Of a DNA stretch of 64,000 bases, positions 19,753 to 29,150 are shown one piece after another (within the stretch, counting starts at the first letter, position 1; each line of letters opens with the position of its first letter). The stretch lies in assembly GCF_019795155.1 (NCBI RefSeq), contig NZ_JAILYN010000001.1:1-64000 (forward strand), in the 5' to 3' direction. A model generated the notes under the pieces. It was not told where the DNA came from and did no database searches. It was given only the letters and a program-made list of their open reading frames with translations. The translations under genes and the position numbers were made by a program. This stretch comes from Marinobacterium arenosum. Lineage in GTDB: Bacteria > Pseudomonadota > Gammaproteobacteria > Pseudomonadales > Balneatricaceae.

Positions 19753-19891
19753 CGATCACTGACACCTCAATGCAGGACTACGGTTGGTTGGGCTATTGAC
19801 TATAAGTTATACCCAACCAACTGTATCGGCCTCTCCTGCTTCGTTGACCAGCGATGGTCCGCCACCGCTGGCCATGCGGGGATCAATAGAA

Positions 19892-21481
19892 TCAGGCGGC
19901 TTCCTGGCTGCGCAGGTAGTCTTCGTAGGTACCGTGGAAGTCGACGATACCGGTCGGTGTCAGCTCGATGATACGGGTCGCCAGCGACGACACGAACTCG
20001 CGGTCATGGCTGACGAACAGCAGCGTGCCCTCGTAGTTTTCCAGCGCCAGGTTGAGCGACTCGATCGACTCCATATCCATATGGTTGGTCGGCTCGTCCA
20101 TCACCAGGATATTGGGGCGCTGCAACATCAACTTGCCGAACAGCATGCGGCCCTGCTCGCCACCGGAGATCACCTTCACCGACTTGTCGATCTCCTTCTG
20201 CGAGAACAGCAGGCGGCCGAGGGTACCGCGGATCACCTGCTCGTCATCGCCCTCCTGGCCCCACTGCGACATCCAGTCGTAGAGGTTCGACTCCTGTTCG
20301 AACTCGTGGGCATGGTCCTGGGCGTAGTAGCCGATATTGCTGTTCTCGGACCATTTAATCGTGCCGTCACTGGGCTCGAGATCGCCGACCAGGCACTTCA
20401 GTAGCGTCGACTTGCCGATACCGTTGGGGCCAATAATGGCAATGCGCTCACCGACACCGATGTGCAGGTTGAAGCCGGAGAACAGTTGTTCGTCGAAGCG
20501 CTTAGCCAGGCCTTCGACCTCCAGCGCGGTACGGTGCAGTTTCTTGTCCTGCTCAAAGCGGATAAACGGGCTCTGGCGGCTTGACGGCTTGATCTCGTCG
20601 AGCTTGATCTTATCGATCTGCTTGGCGCGGGAGGTGGCCTGCTTCGATTTCGAGGCGTTGGCCGAGAAGCGGCTGACGAAGGTGCGCAGTTCGGCGATCT
20701 GTGCCTTCTTCTTGGCATTGTCGGCCTGCATGCGCTCGCGCGCCTGGGTTGCGGCGGTCATGTACTCATCGTAGTTGCCGTGGTAGATGCGAACTTCGCC
20801 GTAATCCACATCCGCCATATGAGTGCAGACACTGTTCAGGAAGTGGCGATCGTGGGAGATGATGATCATGGTGCAGTTGCGCTCGTTGAGCACGCCTTCG
20901 AGCCAACGGATAGTGTGGATATCCAGGTTGTTGGTCGGCTCGTCGAGCAACATGATGTCTGGGTCCGAAAACAGCACCTGCGCCAGCAACACACGCAGCT
21001 TCCAGCCCGGTGCCACTTCACTCATCGGACCGAAGTGCTGCTCCACCGGAATGCCAACGCCCAACAGCAGCTCGCCGGCACGGGACTCGGCGGTGTAGCC
21101 GTCCATCTCAGCAAACTCCGCTTCCAGCTCGGCGGCACGGATGCCATCCTCCTCGGTCATGTCCGGTTTTGCGTAGATCGCGTCGCGTTCGGCCTTCACC
21201 TTCCACAGTTCGTCGTGGCCCATGATCACGGTATCGACCACGCTGTACTGCTCGTAGGCGAACTGGTCCTGGCGCAACTTGCCGATACGTTCGTTCGGAT
21301 CCTTGGAAACGTTGCCTGCGGACGGCTCGAGATCGCCGCCGAGGATTTTCATGAAGGTCGACTTGCCACAGCCGTTGGCGCCGATCAGGCCGTAGCGGTT
21401 GCCGTCGCCGAACTTGACGGAGACGTTTTCAAACAGCGGCTTGGCGCCGAACTGCATGGTGATGTTCGCAGTGGTCAGCAA
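19892..21481 (-). CDS. ybiT: ABC-F ATPase YbiT
   Basis: 529-aa soluble twin ATPase of the ABC-F family. Domain 1 has Walker [10 protein letters not shown] and [11 protein letters not shown] linker rich in charged residues (about 245-300) carries the [19 protein letters not shown] coiled region. Domain 2 has GPNGIGKST, signature SGGEQGRM and [10 protein letters not shown]. The sequence closely follows E. coli YbiT from its first residues, which supports the TTG start at 21481. ABC-F proteins bind the ribosomal E site and ease stalled or early elongation complexes. No membrane partner is expected. Confidence 0.93.
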   Translation of the reverse strand: MLTTANITMQFGAKPLFENVSVKFGDGNRYGLIGANGCGKSTFMKILGGDLEPSAGNVSKDPNERIGKLRQDQFAYEQYSVVDTVIMGHDELWKVKAERDAIYAKPDMTEEDGIRAAELEAEFAEMDGYTAESRAGELLLGVGIPVEQHFGPMSEVAPGWKLRVLLAQVLFSDPDIMLLDEPTNNLDIHTIRWLEGVLNERNCTMIIISHDRHFLNSVCTHMADVDYGEVRIYHGNYDEYMTAATQARERMQADNAKKKAQIAELRTFVSRFSANASKSKQATSRAKQIDKIKLDEIKPSSRQSPFIRFEQDKKLHRTALEVEGLAKRFDEQLFSGFNLHIGVGERIAIIGPNGIGKSTLLKCLVGDLEPSDGTIKWSENSNIGYYAQDHAHEFEQESNLYDWMSQWGQEGDDEQVIRGTLGRLLFSQKEIDKSVKVISGGEQGRMLFGKLMLQRPNILVMDEPTNHMDMESIESLNLALENYEGTLLFVSHDREFVSSLATRIIELTPTGIVDFHGTYEDYLRSQEAA

Positions 21482-21757
21482 TGATTTTTACCGAATAGAT
21501 TGAGCGTGAAATGATGACAGATCGGACTGGAGAACGATCTGCAAAGTGCGGAAAAACGGCCGGCATTATGCCATAGCAGGGCCATTGTACCAATGCGGCA
21601 CCGGTTAAAAATGACCGTGGCTTGCGTATTCGAAACAGCATCGCTCTTGCTACCACCTATGCTTTATTCAACTGCCAAACGGCGCCCCCCTTTTTAGGTG
21701 CTGCTTCGGGGTGAGCGCATAGCTCGAACGTTCAAATTAATCGAGGAGGACAAACCC

Positions 21758-22117
21758 ATGCGATTAGCAGATATCGTACAGAGAGGCTGGCAGGCAGTCG
21801 GCAGCGGAGATTTCGATACCCTGGTAGCCGACTACGTGGAGGAGATGACATTCATTATGCCGGGGCAGACCGACATCCTTGAGGGTAAACAGGCATTTCG
21901 TGCGGCGTTGGATGGCCTCGGAGAGATTCTCCCGCCAGGTTTTGAGATCACAGAGCTGCGTCAGATCGAAGGGGACGATGAGGTCGTATCTATCGTTGCG
22001 TGGAGATCCGAAAAGGTGGCAGGCTCCCAACTGGCCGTGCTGTTCAAGTTCACCGGTGACAAGATCTACCAGGAGCGCTGGTTCGTCGATACCGAGCAAT
22101 GGAAGAGCGCTTTCTGA
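21758..22117 (+). CDS. SnoaL-like (NTF2-fold) protein
   Basis: 119-aa single-domain protein of the NTF2/SnoaL fold. N-terminal helices QRGWQAVGSGDFDTLVADYVEEMTFIMPG lead to the strands FEITELRQIEGDDEVVSIVAWRSE and a final FKFTGDKIYQERWFVDTEQW. Such proteins are small enzymes or ligand binders, and the substrate cannot be told. ATG 21758 has an excellent GAGGAGGA site eight bases ahead. It stands alone between ybiT and the TetR gene. Confidence 0.65.
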   Translation: MRLADIVQRGWQAVGSGDFDTLVADYVEEMTFIMPGQTDILEGKQAFRAALDGLGEILPPGFEITELRQIEGDDEVVSIVAWRSEKVAGSQLAVLFKFTGDKIYQERWFVDTEQWKSAF

Positions 22118-22282
22118 ACTCGCCATTCTCATATGCATATCGGGTTTGAAATACGGCAGCGGCACGATGCGGAGTAAGACCATCCATCACGGGGCGCGGA
22201 TGATCAACACACTCGCCTATCAGGACGCTGGCCCGAGATGCTAGACGTTTTACTGTCGGGCAGCCGAATACACAAAGCAACT

Positions 22283-22930
22283 TTACTCCCTTAAACGCTG
22301 CAGATAGCCGCAGAGCATCTCCGCCACAGACTCAGCCAGATTGTCCACCTCGGTCTGGGAACGTCCCTCCTCGGAAACCTGTTTACCTACAGCGGCCAGG
22401 GTTGTCCGGACAACATCGGCGGCCATCTCACGTTCAGTCAATGAGGCATCCGGTAATACCTCTGCCATAAACCGCATTACGAGGCGCGCGGTGGACGCGC
22501 GTTGTTCAATTGTCTCGACAGCGTCACGGTAAAGCGGCGCAGCATCACTCAACGCGACCCGAAAAGCCGCCTCTTCGCATTCGGAACGAAAGAAGGCGCG
22601 GGTCACCAGCCGCAGTCGCTCGAAAGGCTCGATAGTTGAATCGACAAGAATACCTTCGAGCAGCTCGCCGGTCTGTTGCCATTCGTCCGTTTGCAGGCGG
22701 AACAGGATCGCTTCCTTGTTTGGAAAGTACTGATAAAGCGATCCCACACTGACGCCGGCAACTTCGGCGACACGCGCGGTGGTAAAACATTGCGCACCTT
22801 CATGGGTTAAAACGCGAGTTGCCGCCTGCAGGATATCGGCGACCAGGCGCTCCGAGCGCTTCTGTTGTGGCTGCTTCCTGGCTGCAATGTCGGGGCTTTT
22901 AGCGGGGTTCACAAACGTACGGCGGCTCAC
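22283..22930 (-). CDS. TetR family transcriptional regulator
   Basis: 215-aa repressor-type protein. The N-terminal DNA-binding helices read VADILQAATRVLTHEGAQCFTTARVAEVAGVSVGSLYQYFPNKEAIL (about residues 30-75), the standard TetR pattern. The rest is a helical ligand-binding domain with no recognised specificity. I prefer GTG 22930 because GGGAG lies nine bases upstream; a TTG at 22951 would start inside the operator-like repeat. It is divergent from an O-methyltransferase gene and probably represses itself and that gene. Confidence 0.85.
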   Translation of the reverse strand: MSRRTFVNPAKSPDIAARKQPQQKRSERLVADILQAATRVLTHEGAQCFTTARVAEVAGVSVGSLYQYFPNKEAILFRLQTDEWQQTGELLEGILVDSTIEPFERLRLVTRAFFRSECEEAAFRVALSDAAPLYRDAVETIEQRASTARLVMRFMAEVLPDASLTEREMAADVVRTTLAAVGKQVSEEGRSQTEVDNLAESVAEMLCGYLQRLRE

Positions 22931-22950
22931 AAAGGGCGTCTCCCAATGCA

Positions 22951-22999
22951 AATAGAGAATGCGAATAGAGAATGCGACGAACCATTCGTATTCTATTCG
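22951..22999. promoter_or_regulatory. Operator-like repeats between tetR-type gene and methyltransferase
   Basis: AATAGAGAATGCG occurs twice in tandem (22951-22963 and 22964-22976). ATTCGTATTCTATTCG (22984-22999) forms an inverted partner to CGAATAGA of the second copy. The repeats sit in the 107-base gap between the divergent genes, the usual place for a TetR operator. Confidence 0.6.
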
Positions 23000-23037
23000 G
23001 GTGCTTAACGAGGCGCTATTAGCCCCAGGAGATTTCT

Positions 23038-23715
23038 ATGACCACCCCGCAATTGCCGACACTGACGAGTCCCCCACTATCCACCCTGTTGGCGCGGCTT
23101 TTTACCGACGCCGATGCCTCCCGACAGGCGATGGAGAGGGAAATGAATCAGCTCTCGCCAGAGCAGAAAAGCTCGCTGATGAGCAGTGACTATCTGACCT
23201 TGTACACCCGCGCCAAAGCTTTCCATATGGCGATCTCACGCCAGACCGGCACGCTGTTGTACATGCTCGGCCGTGCCTGCCGGGCCCGCACGATCATCGA
23301 GTTTGGCACCTCGTTCGGTATCTCGACGCTGCACCTGGCCGCCGCGCTCAGGGACAACGGCGGCGGGCATCTGATCAGTACCGAATTCGAACCTTCGAAA
23401 GTCGCCCGGGCACAGCAGAATATCGCCGCCGCAGGCCTGTCCGACCTGGTCGAGATTCGCGCCGGCGATGCCATGGAAACGCTGGCGCGGGATCTGCCGG
23501 ATACCATCGATCTTGTGTTTCTGGATGGCGCCAAGAGCCTCTATCCGAAGATCCTGGCTCTGCTGGCAGACCGCTTGCGGCCCGGTGCGCTGATCGTGGC
23601 GGACAACGCAGACGCCAGTCCGGAGTACCTGGCGCAGGTCCGTTCATCCAGTGGACGGTACCTGTCCGTACCCTTCGTTCAGGATGTGGAGCTGTCGATG
23701 AGGCTCGCCGTCTAG
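23038..23715 (+). CDS. SAM-dependent O-methyltransferase
   Basis: 225-aa class I methyltransferase of the caffeoyl-CoA/catechol O-methyltransferase type. Seen: motif I IIEFGTSFGISTLHLAAAL (about residues 85-103), the acidic residue in STEFEPSKVARAQQN, and LVFLDGAKSLYPKIL with the Asp typical of metal-assisted members, then ADNADASPEYL. The N-terminal 60 residues are helical, as expected for a dimer cap. The substrate is probably a small diol or phenolic compound (inference). Control by the divergent TetR protein is likely. Confidence 0.85.
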   Translation: MTTPQLPTLTSPPLSTLLARLFTDADASRQAMEREMNQLSPEQKSSLMSSDYLTLYTRAKAFHMAISRQTGTLLYMLGRACRARTIIEFGTSFGISTLHLAAALRDNGGGHLISTEFEPSKVARAQQNIAAAGLSDLVEIRAGDAMETLARDLPDTIDLVFLDGAKSLYPKILALLADRLRPGALIVADNADASPEYLAQVRSSSGRYLSVPFVQDVELSMRLAV

Positions 23716-23842
23716 CCTGAGGGACCGTTAAATCGCGTGATCAGCGATAATTTTTAATAAAACGCAGGAGACGTTGCGAGGTGCTGTCGATATACACACA
23801 GCATCGCCTGCGCCAACGTCCCCTGCCCTTTGCCTTACTCCT

Positions 23843-24601
23843 CTATATCACTGCCGACTGGCAACCCATTGCGGCTCTCTCTGCATAGTCGGCAGCAGCC
23901 TCGATCAGTGCCCGAAAGACCCGTCCCTCCCCTTCATTGATCTGGTACTCCGGATGCCACTGGAAGCCGAGGCAGAAGCTTTGGCCGGGAATCTCGATCG
24001 CCTCTATGACCCGGTCGGCGGAGACCGCACTGACCAGGATCTCCGGCGGGATATCCTTCACCGACTGGTGGTGAACGCTGTTAACCTCGACACGGCCTGC
24101 ACCGAACAACCGGGAGATACAGGTGCCCGGCGTAAAACTGACGCTGTGGCTGGCGACATCGTGGGGTTCCGGCTGCATATGCTCCAGCGGCGCTTTGACG
24201 CCGGTCGGGATGTCCTGAATCAGCTTGGCGCCATGGGCGACCGCGATCAGCTGCATACCGCCGCAGATGCCGATCATCGGCAGATCCCGCTGCAACGCCC
24301 CGAGCACCAAGCGGCGTTCGAACTCGGTTCGGCCCTCCTTGGTGACCAGCCCGCCCTTGATATCCGTCTCGCCGTAAAGCTCGGGCTTGATATCGTACAT
24401 GCCGCCGCTGATCACCAATCCGTCAACCAGGTCCAGGTAGGCATCTATCTGATCGACGTCATGGGGCAGGCACACCGGCGTACCGCCGGCATTCTGGATT
24501 GCGGTGCAGTAGTTTTCCCGCAACGCATACCAGGGCTCTCTGGCATAGGTGGACTGATATTCGATATCCAGCGTAATACCAATGTAAATTGAGCGACTCA
24601 T
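23843..24601 (-). CDS. Class I glutamine amidotransferase-like hydrolase (gamma-glutamyl-GABA hydrolase, PuuD family)
   Basis: 252-aa peptidase C26 enzyme. The nucleophile cysteine lies in GICGGMQLIAVAHG near residue 119. The catalytic His-x-Glu is in FQWHPEYQ near residue 218, and the upstream GLVISGG loop forms the oxyanion region. PuuD cleaves gamma-glutamyl-gamma-aminobutyrate in putrescine breakdown, but other putrescine genes are absent. Here it sits 75 bases downstream of, and in line with, a TRAP transporter, so it may hydrolyse the imported gamma-glutamyl or amide compound (inference). Confidence 0.85.
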   Translation of the reverse strand: MSRSIYIGITLDIEYQSTYAREPWYALRENYCTAIQNAGGTPVCLPHDVDQIDAYLDLVDGLVISGGMYDIKPELYGETDIKGGLVTKEGRTEFERRLVLGALQRDLPMIGICGGMQLIAVAHGAKLIQDIPTGVKAPLEHMQPEPHDVASHSVSFTPGTCISRLFGAGRVEVNSVHHQSVKDIPPEILVSAVSADRVIEAIEIPGQSFCLGFQWHPEYQINEGEGRVFRALIEAAADYAERAAMGCQSAVI

Positions 24602-24676
24602 GTGTGGTTCCTAAAAACAAAATATATTGAATGAACGCGCCAGTAGCAGCGTATTAACGTAAAGATGCAGCAAGCA

Positions 24677-25996
24677 TTAATTTGACAGCGACTGATAATC
24701 CAAAATGAGTTCCGGCAATAGCAGCGACAGTTCTGGAATAAACGTAGTGGCAACCAGCACCGGAAAGTAACCGAATAAAATAAAGGCCAGTGAATAGCCG
24801 ATCATACGAGGCAATGAGGAATTACCGATCAAGCCCGCAAAATAGAGAATCGGCGCGGTAGGCGGCGTGATAAGCCCCATACCGAGATTTACACCGACAA
24901 TCGCGCCAAAGTGAACCGGATCGACGCCCAGGCTCTGGGCGACGGGCAGCAGCATCGGCGATGCCAGCAGCACGCCGCTGATGTCATCCAGAAACATCCC
25001 CACCAGCAGCAGGAACAGATTGATCAGCATCAGCAACACCAGCTTGTTGTCGCTGATGCCGAGCATGAACTCCAGCACCGCCTGAGGGACGTTTTCCAGC
25101 GTCCAGATACGGGCCAGCATCGACGAGAAGAACACCAGTATCATCAGCACCGCCGCGATCTGGCCGGTCTTCCAGGCCACATCGGAAAACGAGCGGAACG
25201 ACAGTCCGCGGTAGATGTACAGGGCCACCGGTATCGAATAGACCACGGCAATGGCGGCCGCTTCCGTCGGCGTGGTGATGCCGCCGTAAATGCAGCCCAG
25301 GATGATCACCGGCATGGCCAGTCCGAACGCCGCCCGCTTGGTCTTGCACCAGACATCCAGCCGGCTTTCCCGAAACGACTGCGCCGGCGGTTCGATAACC
25401 GGCATCTTGCGGGTCAGCAGATAGTTGATCACCGACAGGCAGCTGATCAGCAGCAGCGCCGGAATGATCGGTGCCAGGAACATGGCGGTAATCGAAGTAT
25501 TGGTGACCCAGCCGTACAGGATCATCGATGAACTCGGCGGTATCAGCAGCGCCAGCACCGAGGATGCCGCGACCAGCGCCGTGGCGTAGCCCCGGTCGTA
25601 CCCGCGCTCCACCATCTTCGGGATCATGATGGAGCCGATGGCGGCCACCGCGGCGGTCGACATACCGGAAATGGCACCGAAGATCGCGGTCGAAAAAACC
25701 ACCACCACGCCCAACCCGCCTTTGACCCGCGCCATCAGGCTTTCCGCCAGGTCGATCAGACGATGGGCAATCCCTCCGCTGGTCATCAGGCCGCCGGCGA
25801 AGATATACAGTGGGATCGCCAGCAGAATCAGCGACGACAGTTTGCTGAATCCCGACGACACCAGGAAATTGCTGTTGGAAAAATCTCCCATAAAGAACAT
25901 GAACAGGGCCGCCGCCGCGAAGCACAACGGGGCCGGGACGCCCAGGAACAGCAACCCGATCAATATAATGGCGTCAACAATCACTTCGATGCTCAT
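24677..25996 (-). CDS. TRAP transporter large permease (DctM family)
   Basis: 439-aa inner-membrane protein with about 12 hydrophobic segments along its length. Typical DctM features: the N-terminal IGLLFLGVPAPLCFAAAAL, AISGMSTAAVAAIGSIMIPKMVERGYDRGYATALVAASS, LIPPSSSMILYG and the C-terminal GLITPPTAPILYFA. It forms the ion-coupled channel with the small permease, whose stop overlaps its ATG (ATGA at 25993-25996). Substrate is unknown, probably an organic acid or amino-acid derivative. Confidence 0.93.
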   Translation of the reverse strand: MSIEVIVDAIILIGLLFLGVPAPLCFAAAALFMFFMGDFSNSNFLVSSGFSKLSSLILLAIPLYIFAGGLMTSGGIAHRLIDLAESLMARVKGGLGVVVVFSTAIFGAISGMSTAAVAAIGSIMIPKMVERGYDRGYATALVAASSVLALLIPPSSSMILYGWVTNTSITAMFLAPIIPALLLISCLSVINYLLTRKMPVIEPPAQSFRESRLDVWCKTKRAAFGLAMPVIILGCIYGGITTPTEAAAIAVVYSIPVALYIYRGLSFRSFSDVAWKTGQIAAVLMILVFFSSMLARIWTLENVPQAVLEFMLGISDNKLVLLMLINLFLLLVGMFLDDISGVLLASPMLLPVAQSLGVDPVHFGAIVGVNLGMGLITPPTAPILYFAGLIGNSSLPRMIGYSLAFILFGYFPVLVATTFIPELSLLLPELILDYQSLSN

Positions 25997-26562
25997 AAGG
26001 GGGCCGTCTCTTCTGTCGTGTAATTTTTCTTTTTGTCATCCAGCTCGGCGAGAGACTGGTAGCGTTCCTGTTTTACAAAGCAGATCACCCGCCCGACAAA
26101 CTCCAAAGTTGAATAGAGCTGCATCAACAGCAGGCCGAACACCATCGCAAAGTGGACGTAATAGAGCGGAAAACGAAGCTCCGGCGATTTAGGCGCGCGC
26201 CGCACGCTCCACTGAAAATAATCGACACATATCCAGAGAATACAGGCCACGATAACCAGCGAGATCAGGCTGACCAGGATATGGTAAAAATCTTTTTTGC
26301 GTGGAGATTCCAGCATTAGATCGATCACGCCGGCGCAAATGTGGTTGCCACGATAGGTGCCATAACCCGCACCGGTAAAATACAGCCATACGGCAAGATA
26401 TACGGCAATCTCCTCCACGCCAAAGAGCGGCAGATCAAACAGGTAGCGGATAACCACCTGAACAAAAACCAGGGAGGAAAAGGCAACCATTGCCGCCCCC
26501 ATAATGATTTTCTGAGACAGCAACAGGCCGTGGTGCAGTCTGGTCCAGATACCTGCGTTCAT
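25993..26562 (-). CDS. TRAP transporter small permease (DctQ family)
   Basis: 189-aa membrane protein with four hydrophobic segments, in the usual order for DctQ. The second carries FGVEEIAVYLAVWLYFTGAGYG, and the conserved arginine and glutamate around YRGNHICAGVIDLM follow. It pairs with DctM, whose ATG overlaps its stop, and lies 82 bases downstream of the binding-protein gene. All four genes of the cluster share one strand. Confidence 0.9.
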   Translation of the reverse strand: MNAGIWTRLHHGLLLSQKIIMGAAMVAFSSLVFVQVVIRYLFDLPLFGVEEIAVYLAVWLYFTGAGYGTYRGNHICAGVIDLMLESPRKKDFYHILVSLISLVIVACILWICVDYFQWSVRRAPKSPELRFPLYYVHFAMVFGLLLMQLYSTLEFVGRVICFVKQERYQSLAELDDKKKNYTTEETAPL

Positions 26563-26644
26563 TCATTCACCTGTGTCTGGTAGTTTTGCGTTGGAAAGGC
26601 AGGATGTTGCGGTTCCGACACGGCGGAACCGCCGGGACGGGCGG

Positions 26645-27661
26645 TTACCGAATGCCCAGTGCAACCTTCAGACGGGCCAGGTTTTCCGCACCGATTTCGC
26701 CCTCGATCTGCGGCCAGACATCGCTGCGGACAGCGGCGGCGGTCCGTTCAAGCTCCTCTTTGCTGAGCTCGACAACCTCGATACCCTTGTCGCGCATCTG
26801 CTGCAGAAACTTCTGGTGCTCCTGTTCGGCGACGTTGAAACGCTCGGCCGAGAGTTCGGCGGCGGCTTTTTTCAGGGCGTTACGCTGCGCCGCCGGCAGC
26901 TCATCGAAACGGGGTTTGTTGACGGCGATGAACGACACTTCGAAGTGATCGTTGTTCTGCACCCACATCTTGGCGATATCGGCGAAGTTGTTCATGGTCA
27001 GCTCAGGCGTGGCGCCGATCGCTCCGTCGACCACTCCGGTCTGCATCGCCGTGTAAAGGTCCGACCAGGGGATCGGCGCGGTCTTGTAACCCAGCCGGTC
27101 CAGCAGCGCCTGATGGGTGGTGCCGCCCGGCCAGACCCGGATCTTCAGGCCCTGCTCGGCATCGGGGTCACGTGGATGCGGTGCCGGCTTGGTATAGACG
27201 ATGCCGCCCATGCCGGAGACGAATGCGCCGAGGATCTGGATATCCTGGTCGGCCAGCGCCTGGTTGATGATGTCGAACACCACCCCGCCCTCGGAGAACG
27301 CTTTACGGCCGGACTCGAAATCGAGCGCCGCATAGGGGAACCATTGCAGGGCGAGTACCTCGTTAAAGGTATTCGACAGCGGCTGGATGGCCAGATCGAT
27401 GGTGCCTTCCATCACCTGCTCATGCACCTCGACCCAATCGCCCAACTGGCTGGCGGGAAAGACCTTAACCTCCAGTTGCTTATCGCTGTAACGGCCCACC
27501 CGGGCGGCGAACTCGTTGGCAAACTCCACCACCGTGGACTGCGGCGGCTCGATGGCGGACAAGCGTAGCGTTTCGCCGGCAACAGCCGGTACGGCGGTGG
27601 AGAGAATGGACGCGGCCAGCGCCAGCGAGGTCATGGTTTTAAAACGGTTTAACAGTTTCAT
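26645..27661 (-). CDS. TRAP transporter substrate-binding protein (DctP family)
   Basis: 338-aa periplasmic protein. A signal peptide (residues 1-28, ending VAG) precedes a DctP fold. The ligand-clamping arginine lies in GLKIRVWPGG near residue 173. The following region SDLYTAMQTGVVDGAIG and a long hinge helix near the C-terminus fit the family. It captures the substrate for DctQM. The ligand cannot be deduced; the adjacent PuuD-like hydrolase hints at a gamma-glutamyl or amide compound. ATG 27661 has AGGAAG upstream. The divergent HTH regulator probably controls it. Confidence 0.92.
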   Translation of the reverse strand: MKLLNRFKTMTSLALAASILSTAVPAVAGETLRLSAIEPPQSTVVEFANEFAARVGRYSDKQLEVKVFPASQLGDWVEVHEQVMEGTIDLAIQPLSNTFNEVLALQWFPYAALDFESGRKAFSEGGVVFDIINQALADQDIQILGAFVSGMGGIVYTKPAPHPRDPDAEQGLKIRVWPGGTTHQALLDRLGYKTAPIPWSDLYTAMQTGVVDGAIGATPELTMNNFADIAKMWVQNNDHFEVSFIAVNKPRFDELPAAQRNALKKAAAELSAERFNVAEQEHQKFLQQMRDKGIEVVELSKEELERTAAAVRSDVWPQIEGEIGAENLARLKVALGIR

Positions 27662-27813
27662 GGCGTGCTTCCTAATTATTCTTGTTTTGGATCAGCGGTG
27701 TTCCGCTACACGCCGAATGTAGAGAGTCGCGAGGGGCTCGCCAATTTTGCATATGGCACACCGGGATGCTTCAAGTGCATCAGGCCTGACGCACCCGGTG
27801 CATCCCAGCAACG

Positions 27814-27861
27814 GGCCGGCAAGCGCAGCCGGCCGGATTGATTGGCTTGCCCCGGCAAGCC
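27814..27861. promoter_or_regulatory. Two inverted repeats in the divergent TRAP/regulator gap
   Basis: GGCCGGC (27814-27820) pairs with GCCGGCC (27828-27834). GGCTTGCC (27844-27851) pairs with GGCAAGCC (27854-27861). Both lie in the 262-base gap between dctP (leftward) and the HTH regulator (rightward); the second, a near-perfect dyad 63 bases ahead of the regulator ATG, is a plausible operator. Confidence 0.45.
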
Positions 27862-27923
27862 CGCTAAGCTTGTGCTTTCCAGTTAGAGCCAGACGCCCCG
27901 TCGCAAATTAGGAAGTCATTTCG

Positions 27924-28733
27924 ATGGATTTCGTTCAGAACCTGAAGTTGCTGTGCAGTTTTTACGATTCCACTGCCGAGGTATGCCGCAAGATGGGCGT
28001 CAACCGAACGCAGTTCAACAAATACCTCAGCGGCCAGGTTCAGCCATCCAAAGCCAATTTGAAGATCATCTGCGATTTTTTCGGCGTCGAAGAGTTTGAA
28101 ATACTGATGCCCCATGACAAGTTCAGGCAGGAGGTGATGCCTGAACATACACTGGCCCAGCAGCATCCCGCCCTGCCCGCCTATTTCAGCAAGATGATGG
28201 AGCTCTACGACCAGTCCAAGATCGGCCTGGGCCGCTACGTCGGCTGGTACTACGAATACTATTACTCGCTCGGCTTCCCCGGACGGATCTTCTGCTCGCT
28301 GATCGAGATCGCGCCCCGGCAGGACGGAATCGGCTTTTCCCGTTACGAGCGGCTGATCCCGGTGGCATCGAAGGGACGGAAGGTGACCCACTGCCACTAC
28401 CAGGGCATCGCGATCAACCTCTGTGATCGAATCTTCCTGATGGATTATGAAACCCTGACTGTCAACGAGATCACCCAGACGGTGCTGTTCCCATCCTACA
28501 AGAGCCAACTGACCCGCCTGTTTGGCGTCAAAATCGGCGTATCCTCGAAAAGCCACCGTGAACCCGCGTGTACCCGGGTGATGTACCAGTTCCTGGGGGA
28601 AACCATCGACTTCAGGAAGCAGTTCCGGCACTGCGGTCTCTACCAACCGGATGAACTGGATGCCGATATCAAAGACTGTATCGATAATCAGCAGGAGCGT
28701 GACAATCCGCTGTTTATCGCGATCGGCGAGTAA
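27924..28733 (+). CDS. XRE-like helix-turn-helix transcriptional regulator
   Basis: 269-aa protein. Residues 1-60 form a Cro/CI-type domain: FYDSTAEVCRKMGVNRTQFNKYLSGQVQPSKANLKIICDFFGVEEFEIL, with clear recognition-helix residues. The remaining 200 residues form an unrecognised, aromatic-rich domain (for example GRYVGWYYEYYYSLGFPGRIF and DRIFLMDYETL) that may sense a ligand. It is divergent from the TRAP/hydrolase cluster and likely regulates it. ATG 27924 has AGGAAG upstream. Confidence 0.75.
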   Translation: MDFVQNLKLLCSFYDSTAEVCRKMGVNRTQFNKYLSGQVQPSKANLKIICDFFGVEEFEILMPHDKFRQEVMPEHTLAQQHPALPAYFSKMMELYDQSKIGLGRYVGWYYEYYYSLGFPGRIFCSLIEIAPRQDGIGFSRYERLIPVASKGRKVTHCHYQGIAINLCDRIFLMDYETLTVNEITQTVLFPSYKSQLTRLFGVKIGVSSKSHREPACTRVMYQFLGETIDFRKQFRHCGLYQPDELDADIKDCIDNQQERDNPLFIAIGE

Positions 28734-29150
28734 TTTCCCGAACTCAGAATCCAGCGATCACGGCATCCAGCGGCATAATTGGCGGCGATCGTATGGTGTA
28801 GATTACACACGGCGGTCTGGGCCTTCCGGGTGATCAGAGATGGACTTTTTTCATCCCTGAACGTCGCTCGAAAGTCATCGTCCCAAAAGCGAAACCACGT
28901 ATTTATGCAGCACTGTTCCTTGACGTTCATCGGAAGTCCATTAAACACGCCCGCAAAAACAGAACGCAGCGTACAGACGCGTTCAGGCGCAGCGCATAGT
29001 CTGAGCCTGTCACAGCGCAGACTCGTCATCCTACAAAGACGATAAGACGACTTTCATGTCACCCTGTAGTGATTAATCAAGGGTAGGTAAAAGGCGGCGT
29101 TCCCGTCTCTGCTATTCTAAAGTCATCCCGTATCAGGAGCGGTATGTGCT
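28734..29150. other. Intergenic stretch without a clear gene
   Basis: No gene is confidently supported. A minus-strand open stretch (28688-29029) reads FRFWDDDFRATFRDEKSPSLITRKAQTAVCNLHHTI, but it overlaps the end of the regulator gene, lacks a ribosome site and was not accepted. The hflK promoter presumably lies at the right end. Confidence 0.4.

Noticed and set aside
28688-29029. Minus-strand open frame reading FRFWDDDFRATFRDEKSPSLITRKAQTAV
   Set aside because: It overlaps the regulator's end, has no ribosome site and no family I can name; it may be a decayed or non-coding repeat.
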